Assembly (NCBI GenBank): GCA_964527995.1
Contig: CAZGRP010000007.1
Location: 1-64,000, forward strand
Reading direction: 5' to 3'
DNA length: 64,000 bases
Source: CAZGRP01 sp964527995
GTDB lineage: Bacteria; Zhuqueibacterota; Zhuqueibacteria; Oceanimicrobiales; CAZGRP01
Numbering within the stretch: position 1 is the stretch's first letter; every line of letters starts with the position of its first letter. Positions 40,822 to 49,537 of this stretch are shown piece after piece. A program made the position numbers and the translations under genes. The notes beneath the pieces were generated by a model that saw only the letters and a list, made by a program, of their open reading frames with translations, made no database searches and was not told the DNA's origin.

Positions 40822-41811
40822 ATGAGCAAGGACCGTTTCCCGAAATCGGTGCAACTGGCACGGGTTCCGACTCCCATTGAACACCTCCCACATCTGACGA
40901 AATCATTTGAAGGCCCAGAGATCTACATCAAACGGGACGATCTCACCGGCCTGGAGCTGACCGGCAACAAGGTGCGGAAGCTGGAGTTCGTGATGGCCGA
41001 AGCACTCGAGCACGGCTGCGACACGGTGATCACCTGCGGTGGCGCCCAGTCGAATCATGCCCGCGCGACCGCCGCCGCGGCCGCCAGACTGGGTCTGAAG
41101 GCGCACCTGGTTCTGCGGGATGGGGGCGCCGGTGACCTGGACGGGAATCTCTTTCTCGACCGACTGGTCGGCGCCGAAGTGACCTTCATCACCTCGCAGG
41201 AATACGAGCGTGTCGATGAGATCATGCAGGAGGTTGCGGACCAACTGCGACAGGCCGGCCGAAAACCCTACATCATTCCCGAGGGCGCTTCGAACGCGCT
41301 CGGCTGTCTCGGGTATGTGAGGGCCGCAGAAGAGTTGTCGGCGCAGTTGCGAGAGTTGAAGCTCCGTGTCCATCATCTTGTGCTGGCTGTCGGCTCGGGC
41401 GGCACCCAGGCGGGACTCCTGCTCGGAAAGCACCTTTACGATCTACCCTGTGAAATCTGCGGGTTCAACGTCTGCGATAGCGAGGCCTACTTCGTCAACC
41501 GGATTTGGGGGATCGTCTGCCAGGCACAGGAGCGCTTCAGCCTTGATCTGCCCATCGAAAAGAGCGATATCCACATTATCGACGGGTATGTCGGCAAAGG
41601 GTACGGGCTGAGTCGTCAGGAAGAGATCGAGATCATCAAGAAAACGGCACGCCTGGAAGGGATCATCCTCGACCCGGTCTACACGGGCAAGGCGATGTAC
41701 GGTCTGGCAGACCAGATTCGTCGCGGTCGTTTCAAGGCGGGGGAGAACGTGCTATTCCTGCACACGGGCGGAGTATTCGGCCTCTTCCCGAAGCGTAGCT
41801 TGTTCTTCTGA
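40822..41811 (+). CDS. PLP-dependent D-cysteine desulfhydrase / ACC deaminase family
   Basis: This 329-residue fold-type II PLP enzyme has the lysine for the internal aldimine in DLTGLELTGNKVRKLEFVMA and the phosphate/substrate loop in CGGAQSNHARATAAAA. It also has IPEGASNALGCLGYVRAAEE and GSGGTQAGLLLG, the usual PLP phosphate site. ATG 40822 has GGAGG 5 bases upstream, so the longer frame from 40777 is rejected. D-cysteine desulfhydrase (to pyruvate, H2S and ammonia) is the best guess; ACC deaminase and related lyases share these motifs. Confidence 0.85.
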   Translation: MSKDRFPKSVQLARVPTPIEHLPHLTKSFEGPEIYIKRDDLTGLELTGNKVRKLEFVMAEALEHGCDTVITCGGAQSNHARATAAAAARLGLKAHLVLRDGGAGDLDGNLFLDRLVGAEVTFITSQEYERVDEIMQEVADQLRQAGRKPYIIPEGASNALGCLGYVRAAEELSAQLRELKLRVHHLVLAVGSGGTQAGLLLGKHLYDLPCEICGFNVCDSEAYFVNRIWGIVCQAQERFSLDLPIEKSDIHIIDGYVGKGYGLSRQEEIEIIKKTARLEGIILDPVYTGKAMYGLADQIRRGRFKAGENVLFLHTGGVFGLFPKRSLFF

Positions 41812-41819
41812 AAAAGCTC

Positions 41820-41848
41820 TTGCATTTCGAAACCTGAATTGCTAAATT
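41820..41848 (+). promoter_or_regulatory. Promoter candidate for tRNA-Ala
   Basis: TTGCAT (41820-41825), a 17-base spacer and TAAATT (41843-41848) end 14 bases before the mature tRNA. Confidence 0.65.
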
Positions 41849-41862
41849 GCCATCGTTTGGAT

Positions 41863-41940
41863 GGGGCCGTAGCTCAGCTTTGGGAGAGCGCCTGAATGGC
41901 ATTCAGGAGGTCGTGGGTTCAAGTCCCATCGGCTCCACCA
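41863..41940 (+). tRNA. tRNA-Ala (anticodon GGC), CCA encoded
   Basis: Acceptor GGGGCCG pairs with CGGCTCC (with one G-U), the anticodon stem CCTGA/TCAGG encloses ATGGCAT (anticodon GGC), the T arm is GTGGG-TTCAAGT-CCCAT, the discriminator is A, and CCA is at 41938-41940. Confidence 0.95.
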
Positions 41941-41957
41941 GTGACCGTGCCAACACT

Positions 41958-41987
41958 AAAAAGCCCGGCGTCAACGTCGGGCTTTTT
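41958..41987 (+). terminator. Bidirectional terminator between tRNA-Ala and the minus-strand gene
   Basis: AAAAAGCCCGGCG and CGTCGGGCTTTTT around a 4-base loop give A-run/T-run symmetry, so it can end both the tRNA-Ala transcript and the convergent small gene at 41989..42189. Confidence 0.75.
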
Positions 41988-41988
41988 G

Positions 41989-42189
41989 TTAGGCGGCCTG
42001 CTCTTCCGGCTCGACTACCTTCAAGGTTCCGACTGTGATGAAGCTATAGAGGTTTCTGCCGCATTTGTTTTCGCATTCGAAGTTCTCGAAAATGCGGTCA
42101 CAGTCCTCTTCCGATTCCACGGGATACCGCTTCACGCTCCCGCAGGCTTCGCAGGTAATCACTATCTCGCGGTATTCAATCGCTTTCAT
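41989..42189 (-). CDS. Small cysteine-rich zinc-ribbon-like protein
   Basis: This 66-residue protein of unknown function is the only convincing minus-strand gene in the window. It starts MKAIEYREIVITCEACGSVK. Cysteine pairs CEAC and CENKC, with one more cysteine between, suggest one zinc site. On its own strand AGGAG lies 5 bases before the ATG, and its stop codon is next to a terminator shared with tRNA-Ala. These three signals support a real gene despite its size. Confidence 0.65.
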   Translation of the reverse strand: MKAIEYREIVITCEACGSVKRYPVESEEDCDRIFENFECENKCGRNLYSFITVGTLKVVEPEEQAA

Positions 42190-42284
42190 GCGCGCTCCTA
42201 GAGATCATTGAAGTTGCCAAGGGCTCGTCCGGGTCGTCCGCCTGGAAAGGGCCGGGCAACGGACAGCCGAGAAGGAATATCTGC

Positions 42285-42428
42285 ATGTTCAAGATCGCCG
42301 TCATCGCCGCTCTTTTGCTCGTGATGCTTGCGATGTACAGATTCGGTCGCAGTCGGTACAATGTGGTTCGCCGACGCCGACGGGAGATCCTTGACCGATT
42401 GCGGCATCAAGACGAAGAGCAGCGCTAA
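42285..42428 (+). CDS. 47-residue single-helix membrane protein
   Basis: This short frame has AAGGA 8-9 bases upstream. It encodes MFKIAVIAALLLVMLAMYRF followed by a strongly basic stretch (GRSRYNVVRRRRREI) and an acidic-basic tail. The layout is that of a single-pass anchor with a cytosolic basic tail. It is divergent from the minus-strand gene at 42189 and ends just before the tRNA-Gly promoter. I do not recognise a family. Confidence 0.5.
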   Translation: MFKIAVIAALLLVMLAMYRFGRSRYNVVRRRRREILDRLRHQDEEQR

Positions 42429-42436
42429 AAAAGTGC

Positions 42437-42465
42437 TTGCGTAAACCTCCCGTTGTTCTTATATT
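42437..42465 (+). promoter_or_regulatory. Promoter candidate for tRNA-Gly
   Basis: TTGCGT (42437-42442), a 17-base spacer and TATATT (42460-42465) lie 22 bases before the mature tRNA. Confidence 0.65.
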
Positions 42466-42487
42466 CATACCGTCAAATGTCGGAATT

Positions 42488-42559
42488 GCGGGAGTAGTTC
42501 AGTGGTAGAACACCACCTTGCCAAGGTGGGGGTCGCGGGTTCAAATCCCGTCTCCCGCT
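42488..42559 (+). tRNA. tRNA-Gly (anticodon GCC), CCA not encoded
   Basis: Acceptor GCGGGAG pairs with CTCCCGC, the anticodon stem CCACC/GGTGG encloses TTGCCAA (anticodon GCC), and the T arm is CGCGGG-TTCAAAT-CCCG. The discriminator is T and is followed by CTC, so CCA must be added after transcription. Confidence 0.95.
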
Positions 42560-42567
42560 CTCAGCGA

Positions 42568-42597
42568 AGATCAGAGTTGGCGCTCTGATCTTTTTTT
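42568..42597 (+). terminator. Terminator after tRNA-Gly
   Basis: AGATCAGAG pairs exactly with CTCTGATCT around a 6-base loop, followed by T residues. It lies only 14 bases before tRNA-Cys, which would then need read-through or its own start. Confidence 0.75.
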
Positions 42598-42610
42598 GGC
42601 GTCCCCTTCA

Positions 42611-42683
42611 GGCGGCGTAGCCAAGTGGCTAAGGCGGGGGTCTGCAAAACCCCTATTCACCGGTTCGAGTCCGGTCGCCGCCT
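42611..42683 (+). tRNA. tRNA-Cys (anticodon GCA), CCA not encoded
   Basis: Acceptor GGCGGCG pairs with CGCCGCC, the anticodon stem GGGGT/ACCCC encloses CTGCAAA (anticodon GCA), and the T arm is CCGG-TTCGAGT-CCGG. The discriminator is T, followed by CC rather than CCA. Confidence 0.95.
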
Positions 42684-43069
42684 CCTTTCCATTCAACAGC
42701 AAGAAGAAAGCCTACCCACGCAGTCTTTCCGGTTCTGGTTCTGAAGAAAAGCGCCTTTCCTTCGCCTAGCCACTCGCCTCGTAACAGGCCAGCCGAACAT
42801 GCCATTTTGCCGCGGGACTGCGCTCGTTTCCGCTATGAGAGCCGAGCTGCCTTGTGATCCGAGGGAAATTCCTTCACTTCCCCTTGACAAAATCCTGGTG
42901 GATTTGTATCTTCGCTCTGGTTTGGACTTGAGAGAAAGGGAGGGCCATTCCGTCCGCGGATTTCGCTTCGAGATGGCTTCGCTGCCATCGTGGTTTGACC
43001 CCATCGGACGACTTCTGCCCCCAGTGCCTTCTCCATTTCTGTTGACTTTCTAACATCCGGGATACCCCA
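42684..43069 (+). other. Non-coding stretch before the cbb3 oxidase genes
   Basis: These 386 bases hold no gene I can support. A frame at 42799..43053 runs straight through a good promoter and has no ribosome site or recognisable protein. After the promoter at 42884-42912 a leader of about 150 bases follows; it contains a short hairpin GATGGC/GCCATC near 42973-42990. Confidence 0.6.
42884..42912 (+). promoter_or_regulatory. Promoter for the cco-act oxidase operon
   Basis: A consensus -35 TTGACA (42884-42889), 17-base spacer and TATCTT (42907-42912) match the promoter of tRNA-Arg(CCT) exactly in both boxes. It gives a leader of about 150 bases to ccoS. Confidence 0.7.
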
Positions 43070-43273
43070 GTGGCTATTCCCCTGGTCGCAATCGTGCTGA
43101 TCGGCGTAGCCATCTTTGCCGCGGCTCTGGCTTTGAGTGCCTTTGTGTGGGCTGTGCGCACCGGCCAGTTCAGCGTCGCTCACCTGAATCGTGGAGCGTA
43201 TGCGGTGTTCGACGAAGAGGACCGGATTGGTGAACCCCAGGACATGATCTTCCGCGATGGAGCAGATGGCTAA
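43070..43273 (+). CDS. ccoS: CcoS-like cbb3 oxidase assembly protein
   Basis: This 67-residue protein has a GTG start, one membrane helix (IPLVAIVLIGVAIFAAALAL) and the following SAFVWAVRTGQFS motif, which is the CcoS signature (F.WAV..GQF), then a short acidic tail. CcoS is needed to insert haem and copper into the cbb3 catalytic subunit. Its end overlaps the start of ccoN by 17 bases. A CcoG, CcoH or CcoI gene is not in the window. Confidence 0.75.
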   Translation: MAIPLVAIVLIGVAIFAAALALSAFVWAVRTGQFSVAHLNRGAYAVFDEEDRIGEPQDMIFRDGADG

Positions 43274-44729
43274 GGACTCTTTCGACCTTACGGCCGCTCC
43301 AGAACGGGCGGGCATGGCAGAAGCCGGCCCCTCGGCAGTGTCGCGGGCCGAGATCGACGATTCTGCCGCGGGGCCGGTGGTCCTTTTTCTGCTTTCGGCT
43401 GTGCTCTGGCTGCTGGCGGGCACCTTCTTCGGGCTGGCTGCTTCGATCAAATTCAATCTTCCCGACTGGCTAGGCAGCGTTCCCGCTCTCACCTTCGGAC
43501 GGATCCGCCCGGCACACCTGAACACCATGGTGTACGGCTGGGCGTCGATGGCGGGAGCGGGCATTCTGGTGTGGATGACGGCGAGGCTATGCCGCGTCCG
43601 CGTGCAGTGGCCGTCGTTGCTTTGGCTCTCCGCGTTGATCTGGAACCTGGGCGTCGCGGCCGGGACGATCTCACTTCTGGCCGGCTACAGCACAGGATTG
43701 GAATGGCTTGAATTCCCGCGCTTCTCAGCCGCCCTGATCGGTCTGGCGTTCGTGCTCTTCGCGCTGTCGGTGGCGCGAACCTTCCATTTTCGCAAAGTCG
43801 AGCATCTCTACGTCAGCCTGTGGTACACCCTGGCGGCATTGCTCTGGTTCCCGATTCTCTACACCGTTGCCAACATCCGGCCGTACTCAGGGGTGATGGA
43901 GGCGGCCATGAATTGGTGGTACGGGCACAACGCCCTGACTGTCTGGTTCACCCCCATCGGCCTGGCCATCGCCTACTATTTCATTCCGAAAGTGCTGGGA
44001 CGGCCGATCCATAGCTACTACCTGGGCTTACTGGGTTTCTGGTCCTTCGCGTTGTTTTACAACTGGAACGGCATTCACCACCTGATCGGCGGTCCCCTGC
44101 CGACGTGGCTGATCACTGTTTCCATCGTTGCCAGCATCATGATGGTGTTGCCGGTGCTGGCGGTCGCTGTGAATCACCACCTGACGATGATCGGGCATTT
44201 TCGGATGTTGCGGTATAGTCCGACGCTGCGGTTCGTCGTCTTCGGCGCCATGAGCTACACGGCCGTCAGCTTGCAGGGATCGTTTCAAGCGCTGCGAACC
44301 GTCAACGAGATCACCCACTTCACCCAGTGGACCATCGCCCACGCCCACGTTGGGCTCTATGCCTTTGTCACCATGTCGCTGTTCGGTGCGTTTTATTATG
44401 TGCTGCCACGAGTGGCGAAGTGGGAGTGGCCCTATCCAAAGCTCATCAAGCTACACTTCTGGCTGGTGGCCGTTGGTGTCACCATCTACGTTGTGTCGTT
44501 GACGATCGGCGGCCTGCTGCAGGGCCTCTACATGACCGATCCGGCCAAGCCCTTCATCGCCTCGGTCAACGTCACAAAGCCCTATCTGGGCTTGCGATCG
44601 CTGGCAGGCACGCTGATGATGCTCGGCCATTTTGTCTTCGCCTACCACTTCGGCCTGACGATCTACCGGGCTGGCCCCAGGCGATTCGCACCGCCTTGGG
44701 TTCGGTCCGAGGAGGAGCTTCCGGCATGA
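43257..44729 (+). CDS. ccoN: cbb3-type cytochrome c oxidase subunit I
   Basis: This 490-residue, roughly 12-helix catalytic subunit reduces O2 at a haem b3-CuB centre. Histidine ligands are visible in RPAHLNTMVYGWA (about residue 87, low-spin haem), WWYGHNALTVWFTP (CuB), NWNGIHHLIGGP (CuB pair) and TIAHAHVGLYAF (haems). The ATG at 43257 lies in the ccoS frame; ATG 43266 is an alternative with GGAG close by. ccoO overlaps its stop. Confidence 0.93.
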   Translation: MEQMAKDSFDLTAAPERAGMAEAGPSAVSRAEIDDSAAGPVVLFLLSAVLWLLAGTFFGLAASIKFNLPDWLGSVPALTFGRIRPAHLNTMVYGWASMAGAGILVWMTARLCRVRVQWPSLLWLSALIWNLGVAAGTISLLAGYSTGLEWLEFPRFSAALIGLAFVLFALSVARTFHFRKVEHLYVSLWYTLAALLWFPILYTVANIRPYSGVMEAAMNWWYGHNALTVWFTPIGLAIAYYFIPKVLGRPIHSYYLGLLGFWSFALFYNWNGIHHLIGGPLPTWLITVSIVASIMMVLPVLAVAVNHHLTMIGHFRMLRYSPTLRFVVFGAMSYTAVSLQGSFQALRTVNEITHFTQWTIAHAHVGLYAFVTMSLFGAFYYVLPRVAKWEWPYPKLIKLHFWLVAVGVTIYVVSLTIGGLLQGLYMTDPAKPFIASVNVTKPYLGLRSLAGTLMMLGHFVFAYHFGLTIYRAGPRRFAPPWVRSEEELPA

Positions 44730-45343
44730 TGTTCATCCGCACGTTCACCTTTTTCCTGGGTGTACTGGCTACGCTATTCCTTGGCTGGGCGGTCCTCATC
44801 GGCGTTCCCGATCTGCAACTGGCCAGGCTCGAACCGGCAGAGGAGCTGCAGGCCTACACTGCCGAGCAGTTGTTCGGGCGGCAGATCTACATCCGCGAGG
44901 GCTGTGTCTACTGCCATAGCCAACAGACCCGGCCCGAAGGATTCGGCGCGGATCAACAGCGCTTCTGGGGGCGGCCCTCAGTGCCGGCCGATTACGTGTA
45001 TGACAAGCCGCACCTTCTCGGTACGATGCGGACCGGTCCGGATCTGTTCAACATCGGTGCCCGGCAGCCGAGTGAGGACTGGCATCTGTTGCACCTCTAC
45101 AACCCTCGGGCACTGGTGAAAGACTCTCTGATGCCACCGTATCCGTGGCTGTTCGAGGAGAAACAGACAGCCGGTCCCGACGAAAGGGTGATCGACGTCC
45201 CGCCGCCATTTGCCCCGGCTGGCAGGGTGGTCGTGGCCAAACCCGAGGCGCTGGCGCTTGTGCAGTACTTGCTGGGCCTCGACCACACATACCCGCTAAC
45301 TCAAAAGAAAGCCAGGCAAGATACTCAGGATGGAGAGAAGTAA
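44726..45343 (+). CDS. ccoO: cbb3-type oxidase monohaem cytochrome c subunit
   Basis: This 205-residue membrane-anchored cytochrome has an N-terminal helix (FIRTFTFFLGVLATLFLGWA). The haem motif is CVYCH in YIREGCVYCHSQQTRPE, the typical CcoO context, followed by WGRPSVPADYVYDKPHLLGT and the methionine ligand region DSLMPPYPWLF. It overlaps ccoN (ATGA) and the next gene by 14 bases. It passes electrons to the CcoN active site. Confidence 0.93.
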   Translation: MMFIRTFTFFLGVLATLFLGWAVLIGVPDLQLARLEPAEELQAYTAEQLFGRQIYIREGCVYCHSQQTRPEGFGADQQRFWGRPSVPADYVYDKPHLLGTMRTGPDLFNIGARQPSEDWHLLHLYNPRALVKDSLMPPYPWLFEEKQTAGPDERVIDVPPPFAPAGRVVVAKPEALALVQYLLGLDHTYPLTQKKARQDTQDGEK

Positions 45344-45992
45344 TCTGCCATCGCAACAACCGCCACCTCCTTTCGGCGATCGAGGGGAGGAGAAGGACCT
45401 TGAAGAGATTCACGCCACCATCCTCTCGCGGGAGCGCCAGGAACCCGAGGAGGGTCTGGAGCCTACCCCGTGGTGGGTGTGGGCGATCGGAGTGCTGCTG
45501 CTGTTCTTCGGCGGGTTCTACCTGGGGCGCTACGGTGGCTCCTTTCGACCCGTCGCTCATGAACTACAGCAACCGGCGGGGGTGACCGCGGCGGAAATCA
45601 AGGTCAAGAAGGAGGTGCGCGGCGATCTCATCTATGTCAACGTTTGCCAGGTCTGCCATCAGCCGGACGGCAAAGGCGTCGGCAACCGCTATCCACCCCT
45701 TGCAGGGTCCGATTGGGTTGTGTCCGATCCAGAGACAGCGGCCCGCATCGTTCTTTTCGGACTCCAGGGCCCCATCAAAGTAACCGGCAGAATGTTCCAG
45801 AACAAAATGCCTCCACAGGGAGACAAGCTGAGCGATGAGGAGGTCGCCGCTGTCCTGTCCTACGTACGCTCCTCGTGGGGGAACAATGCACCAGCGGTTT
45901 CCGCCGACCTGGTGAAACAAATCCGGGAAACGCACAAAGGACACGGCCCGTGGACCGCACAGGAACTGACCCAAGCCCGGGAGGCGAAGTGA
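45330..45992 (+). CDS. ccoP: Membrane-anchored monohaem cytochrome c, CcoP-like
   Basis: This 220-residue protein has an acidic N-terminal region, one membrane helix (WWVWAIGVLLLFFGGFYLG) and a single class-I cytochrome domain with CQVCHQPDGKGVGNRYPPLA and methionine in MFQNKMPPQG. Standard CcoP has two haems, so this is either a reduced form or a different electron donor placed in the CcoP position. No CcoQ gene is present. It overlaps ccoO, and the actA GTG overlaps its stop. Confidence 0.8.
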   Translation: MERSNLPSQQPPPPFGDRGEEKDLEEIHATILSRERQEPEEGLEPTPWWVWAIGVLLLFFGGFYLGRYGGSFRPVAHELQQPAGVTAAEIKVKKEVRGDLIYVNVCQVCHQPDGKGVGNRYPPLAGSDWVVSDPETAARIVLFGLQGPIKVTGRMFQNKMPPQGDKLSDEEVAAVLSYVRSSWGNNAPAVSADLVKQIRETHKGHGPWTAQELTQAREAK

Positions 45993-46564
45993 GGTCCCGG
46001 CATTCTACGGATCGGTTGGGAAGTGATTCGAGCAAAACCCGGATGGAGTCGGCCGCCGGGCGTCAGGCGCTCGAATGGCTGGGATTCGGCGCCATGCTCG
46101 GCGTGGTGCTGGCTCTGACCGCCGGATGCAGCAGTCGTCCTGTCGAGCCGCGCCAGCCGATCGCATTCAGCCATCGCATTCACGCCGGCCAATATCAAAT
46201 CAACTGCCAGTACTGCCACGATGGTGTTCGCAGGCCGGGCGCCGCAGCCGGAGTCCCTTCAGTTCAGCTCTGCATCGGGTGCCACAAACTGGTCGCGGTG
46301 AACAAACCCGAAGTCGTGAAGATTCGGGAAGCGTTCCAGGCTCGAAAACCGATCCGGTGGATGCGCGTCGTGGATTTGCCTGACTTCGTCTATTTCAATC
46401 ATTACCCCCACATCGCCAGGGGAATCAAATGTCAGCAGTGCCACGGGCCGGTCGAGACCATGGACAGGGTGCTCATGGTGAACAAGCTCGACACGATGGA
46501 CTACTGCGTGCGCTGCCATCGTAAGAACAAAGCAAGTATTGACTGCTACGTCTGTCATCGCTAA
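45989..46564 (+). CDS. actA: Alternative complex III subunit A, pentahaem cytochrome c lipoprotein
   Basis: This 191-residue protein has five CxxCH motifs: CQYCH, CIGCH, CQQCH, CVRCH and CYVCH. A signal sequence with lipobox LTAGC anchors it outside the inner membrane. GTG 45989 overlaps the ccoP stop (GTGA) with GGGAGG 5 bases upstream; ATG 46043 is a possible shorter start. ActA takes electrons from the iron-sulfur subunit ActB and passes them on towards ActE or the oxidase. It heads a complete act set. Confidence 0.88.
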   Translation: MRSRHSTDRLGSDSSKTRMESAAGRQALEWLGFGAMLGVVLALTAGCSSRPVEPRQPIAFSHRIHAGQYQINCQYCHDGVRRPGAAAGVPSVQLCIGCHKLVAVNKPEVVKIREAFQARKPIRWMRVVDLPDFVYFNHYPHIARGIKCQQCHGPVETMDRVLMVNKLDTMDYCVRCHRKNKASIDCYVCHR

Positions 46565-46579
46565 TCGGGTCGAGAGGCC

Positions 46580-49537
46580 ATGGAGATAAAGCGCAGAGAT
46601 TTCCTTAGAATCGCCGGCACCACGGGCGTCGCTGCCGCGCTTGCAGGCTGCACCAGGAAGCCGCCCAAGTTCATCATACCGTACGTCATTCCAGCCGACG
46701 ACATCGTCCCGGGCAAAGCAGTCTGGTATGCCAGCGTCTGCCGCGAGTGCCCGGCGGGCTGTGGGGTGCACGTACGGGTTCGAGAGGGCAGAGCGGTCAA
46801 AGTGGAGGGAAGCCCGCAGCATCCGGTGAACGCCGGGCGGCTGTGCTCGAGGGGACAGGCCGCCCTCCAGGGCCTCTACAATCCTGACCGCATCCAGCAG
46901 CCGATGCGCCGGATGGAGTCCGGAGACTGGCAGAAACTCACCTGGGACGAGGCGGAGGCGTGGCTAGCAGAAAAGTTGCAGGGGATCGCTGAGCGCGGCC
47001 GCGGCCGCACCATTACCTGGCTCACGCCACATCTCACAGGCAGCCTGGATCGTCTTATCGATGATTGGCTTGCAGGATTCGGTTCCAGGAGGCGCCTGCG
47101 TTACGAAGCGGTTGCCTACGAAGGCCTGCGCCGAGGCCATCAACTGGTGTTCGGCCGGGATGAAATCCCGACCTACGACTTTTCCAAAGCCAGGATGATT
47201 CTGTCCTTCGGTGCTGATTTCCTGGAGACCTGGCTCTCTCCCGTGGAATACGCTCGGGGCTTCTCTCTGGCGCGTTCGCTGGAGGGGCACGACATGGCGG
47301 GTTTTATCTACTTCGGCCCCCGTCGCTCGCTCACTGCCGCCAATGCCGACGAATGGCTGGCCGTAGGACCAGAGCACCTCGGCACCGTGGCTCTGGCGCT
47401 TGTCCACGTCATCGTCACGGAAGGCCTGTCATCACGCATTCCTCAGGATGAACTGCGCAGAATCCGAACGATCGTCTCGGACGCTTCGCCCGAGGCCGTG
47501 CAGAATGCGGTCGGAATCGGGGCGCAGAAACTGCGCGCCGTCGCCAGAGAGTTTGCCGCAGCCTCCCCCGGATTGGCCGTCGCCGGCGGCGCCACCTGCG
47601 AAACGAACTCGGGCCCTGCCAGCGTCGCCGCTGTGGGGCTACTGAATTATATCTGTGGCAACATCGGCCGGACCGTCAAATTCGGATCTGCTCTCAGCCT
47701 GAGTTCGACAGGCACCTATGCGGACATGGTACGGTTGATCCGTCGCATGAACGAGGGAGAAGTGGAGGCTCTTCTTGTCGCTGAAAGCAATCCAGCCTAC
47801 ACGGTGCCAGCCAACGCTGGGTTCGCCGAGGCCCTCGAAAAAGTCGGGCTGGTGGTCGCGTGCACCAGCTATTTCGATGAAACCGCCCAACGGGCACATC
47901 TGGTTCTGCCCGTGCACACTCCTGCCGAGAGCTGGGGAGATTACGAGCCCCGGCGCGGCGTCTACGGCCTGATGCAACCCGTGATGCAGCCTGTTTTCGA
48001 CACCCGCATGCTCGGCGACCTGCTGCTTTCCGTGGCCTCCCGGGTTGGCGGCAAGGTCGCGAGGAAGTTCTCCGATACGACCTTCTACGACTACGTCCGC
48101 CGGCGTTGGAGGGAGTTACACAAGCGTGTTGCCCCGAAGCAAGACTTCGAGGTGTTCTGGTTCGAGGCTCTGCGACGGGGCGGTGTTTGGGTCGAGGAAC
48201 CCGAACCCCGAATCCGACTTGCTTCAGGACTTGGCCGGCGACACTTCCGCAACCTGTTGCAGCAGACGCCAGAGAGGCGCGACGGTTTCAGACTGGTGGC
48301 CTATCCCTCGCCGCACTTCTACGACGGCCGAGGTGCCAATCGACCCTGGTTGCAAGAGGTGCCTGACCCGATGACACAGCTTGTTTGGGACAGTTGGGTT
48401 CAGGTCCATCCCGACGATGCCGCGCGGCTCAAGCTGCGCCACGGCGAGATGGTCCGGTTGTTGTCCAATCAAGCGTCGGTCGAGGTGCCGGCCTACGTGG
48501 ACGATGGGGTGCAGCCCGGAGTGGTCGCTGTCGCTGCAGGGCAGGGGCACAGCCACTTCGGACGTTACGCTACCGGCCGCGGTGTCAGCATCTATCCGCT
48601 GCTTCACCCGCAGCCGGTGCGGGCCACAGGCGGCATGGGATGGGCTGACCTCGAAGTGAAACTCAACCCCGTCGGCCGGCGCGGCCATCTGGTTACGGTG
48701 GCTGGCAGCGATACCCAGCATGGCAGAGAGCTGCTCCAGGTGGTGACCCTGGCCGAGCTCCAACAGGGTGGTGCCGAGGAGCATCATGAAGAACTCAGCA
48801 TGTACCCGCAGCACGAGCACCCTGAACATCGCTGGGGGATGGCCATCGACCTCAACAAGTGCACGGGATGCAGCGCCTGCGTGACCGCCTGCTATGCCGA
48901 GAACAACCTCGCTGTGGTGGGCAAAGAGCTCGTCGCTCAGGGTCGTGAAATGGCCTGGATCCGCATCGAGCGCTATTACCAGAAGGAGGGTAAGAGAGGA
49001 CCCGTTCGCTTCTTGCCGATGCTGTGCCAGCAATGCGACAATGCTCCCTGTGAGACGGTGTGCCCTGTCTATGCTGCCTACCACACTCCCGAAGGCCTCG
49101 ACGCGCAGGTCTACAACCGCTGCATCGGCACCCGCTACTGCTCCAACAACTGCCCCTACAAGGTGCGCCGGTTCAACTGGCTGCCTCACGAATGGCCCGA
49201 CCCACTCAATTGGCAACTGAACCCGGACGTTACGGTGCGCTCGAAGGGTGTCATGGAAAAGTGCACCTTCTGCATCCAGCGCATCGTCGAAGGCAAGAAC
49301 CACGCCCGGGAACAGGAACGGCCGTTGCGGGACGGCGACATCGTTCCGGCCTGTGCTCAGGCCTGCCCCAGCGAGGCCATCGTCTTTGGCGATCTCAAGG
49401 ACCCGGACAGCAGAGTCTCGAAGGTGCGGAAGGCGAACAGCCGGCGGTCCTACCGGGTGCTCGAGGAGTTGAACACCCGGCCGGCGATTGCTTACCTGAA
49501 AAAGGTGATCCGCGATAACGAGAAGGTCCCAGCATGA
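46580..49537 (+). CDS. actB: Alternative complex III subunit B (molybdopterin-like and iron-sulfur fusion)
   Basis: This 985-residue exported protein has a twin-arginine signal (KRRDFLRIAGTTGVAAALAG). The N-terminal two thirds resemble a molybdopterin oxidoreductase, with CRECPAGCGVHVRVREGR and a final CSRGQ, but in this family no molybdenum cofactor is bound. The last third is a four-cluster domain: CTGCSACVTACYAENN, CQQCDNAPCETVCP, CIGTRYCSNNCPYKVRRFNW and CTFCIQRI with CAQACPSEAIVFGD. It connects the quinol site to ActA. actC overlaps its stop by 4 bases. Confidence 0.93.
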   Translation: MEIKRRDFLRIAGTTGVAAALAGCTRKPPKFIIPYVIPADDIVPGKAVWYASVCRECPAGCGVHVRVREGRAVKVEGSPQHPVNAGRLCSRGQAALQGLYNPDRIQQPMRRMESGDWQKLTWDEAEAWLAEKLQGIAERGRGRTITWLTPHLTGSLDRLIDDWLAGFGSRRRLRYEAVAYEGLRRGHQLVFGRDEIPTYDFSKARMILSFGADFLETWLSPVEYARGFSLARSLEGHDMAGFIYFGPRRSLTAANADEWLAVGPEHLGTVALALVHVIVTEGLSSRIPQDELRRIRTIVSDASPEAVQNAVGIGAQKLRAVAREFAAASPGLAVAGGATCETNSGPASVAAVGLLNYICGNIGRTVKFGSALSLSSTGTYADMVRLIRRMNEGEVEALLVAESNPAYTVPANAGFAEALEKVGLVVACTSYFDETAQRAHLVLPVHTPAESWGDYEPRRGVYGLMQPVMQPVFDTRMLGDLLLSVASRVGGKVARKFSDTTFYDYVRRRWRELHKRVAPKQDFEVFWFEALRRGGVWVEEPEPRIRLASGLGRRHFRNLLQQTPERRDGFRLVAYPSPHFYDGRGANRPWLQEVPDPMTQLVWDSWVQVHPDDAARLKLRHGEMVRLLSNQASVEVPAYVDDGVQPGVVAVAAGQGHSHFGRYATGRGVSIYPLLHPQPVRATGGMGWADLEVKLNPVGRRGHLVTVAGSDTQHGRELLQVVTLAELQQGGAEEHHEELSMYPQHEHPEHRWGMAIDLNKCTGCSACVTACYAENNLAVVGKELVAQGREMAWIRIERYYQKEGKRGPVRFLPMLCQQCDNAPCETVCPVYAAYHTPEGLDAQVYNRCIGTRYCSNNCPYKVRRFNWLPHEWPDPLNWQLNPDVTVRSKGVMEKCTFCIQRIVEGKNHAREQERPLRDGDIVPACAQACPSEAIVFGDLKDPDSRVSKVRKANSRRSYRVLEELNTRPAIAYLKKVIRDNEKVPA

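Noticed and set aside
42518..42769. 83-codon frame over tRNA-Gly and tRNA-Cys
   Set aside because: It is read through two intact tRNA genes and a terminator.
42799..43053. 84-codon open frame before ccoS
   Set aside because: It runs through a consensus promoter, has no ribosome site and shows no protein-like pattern.
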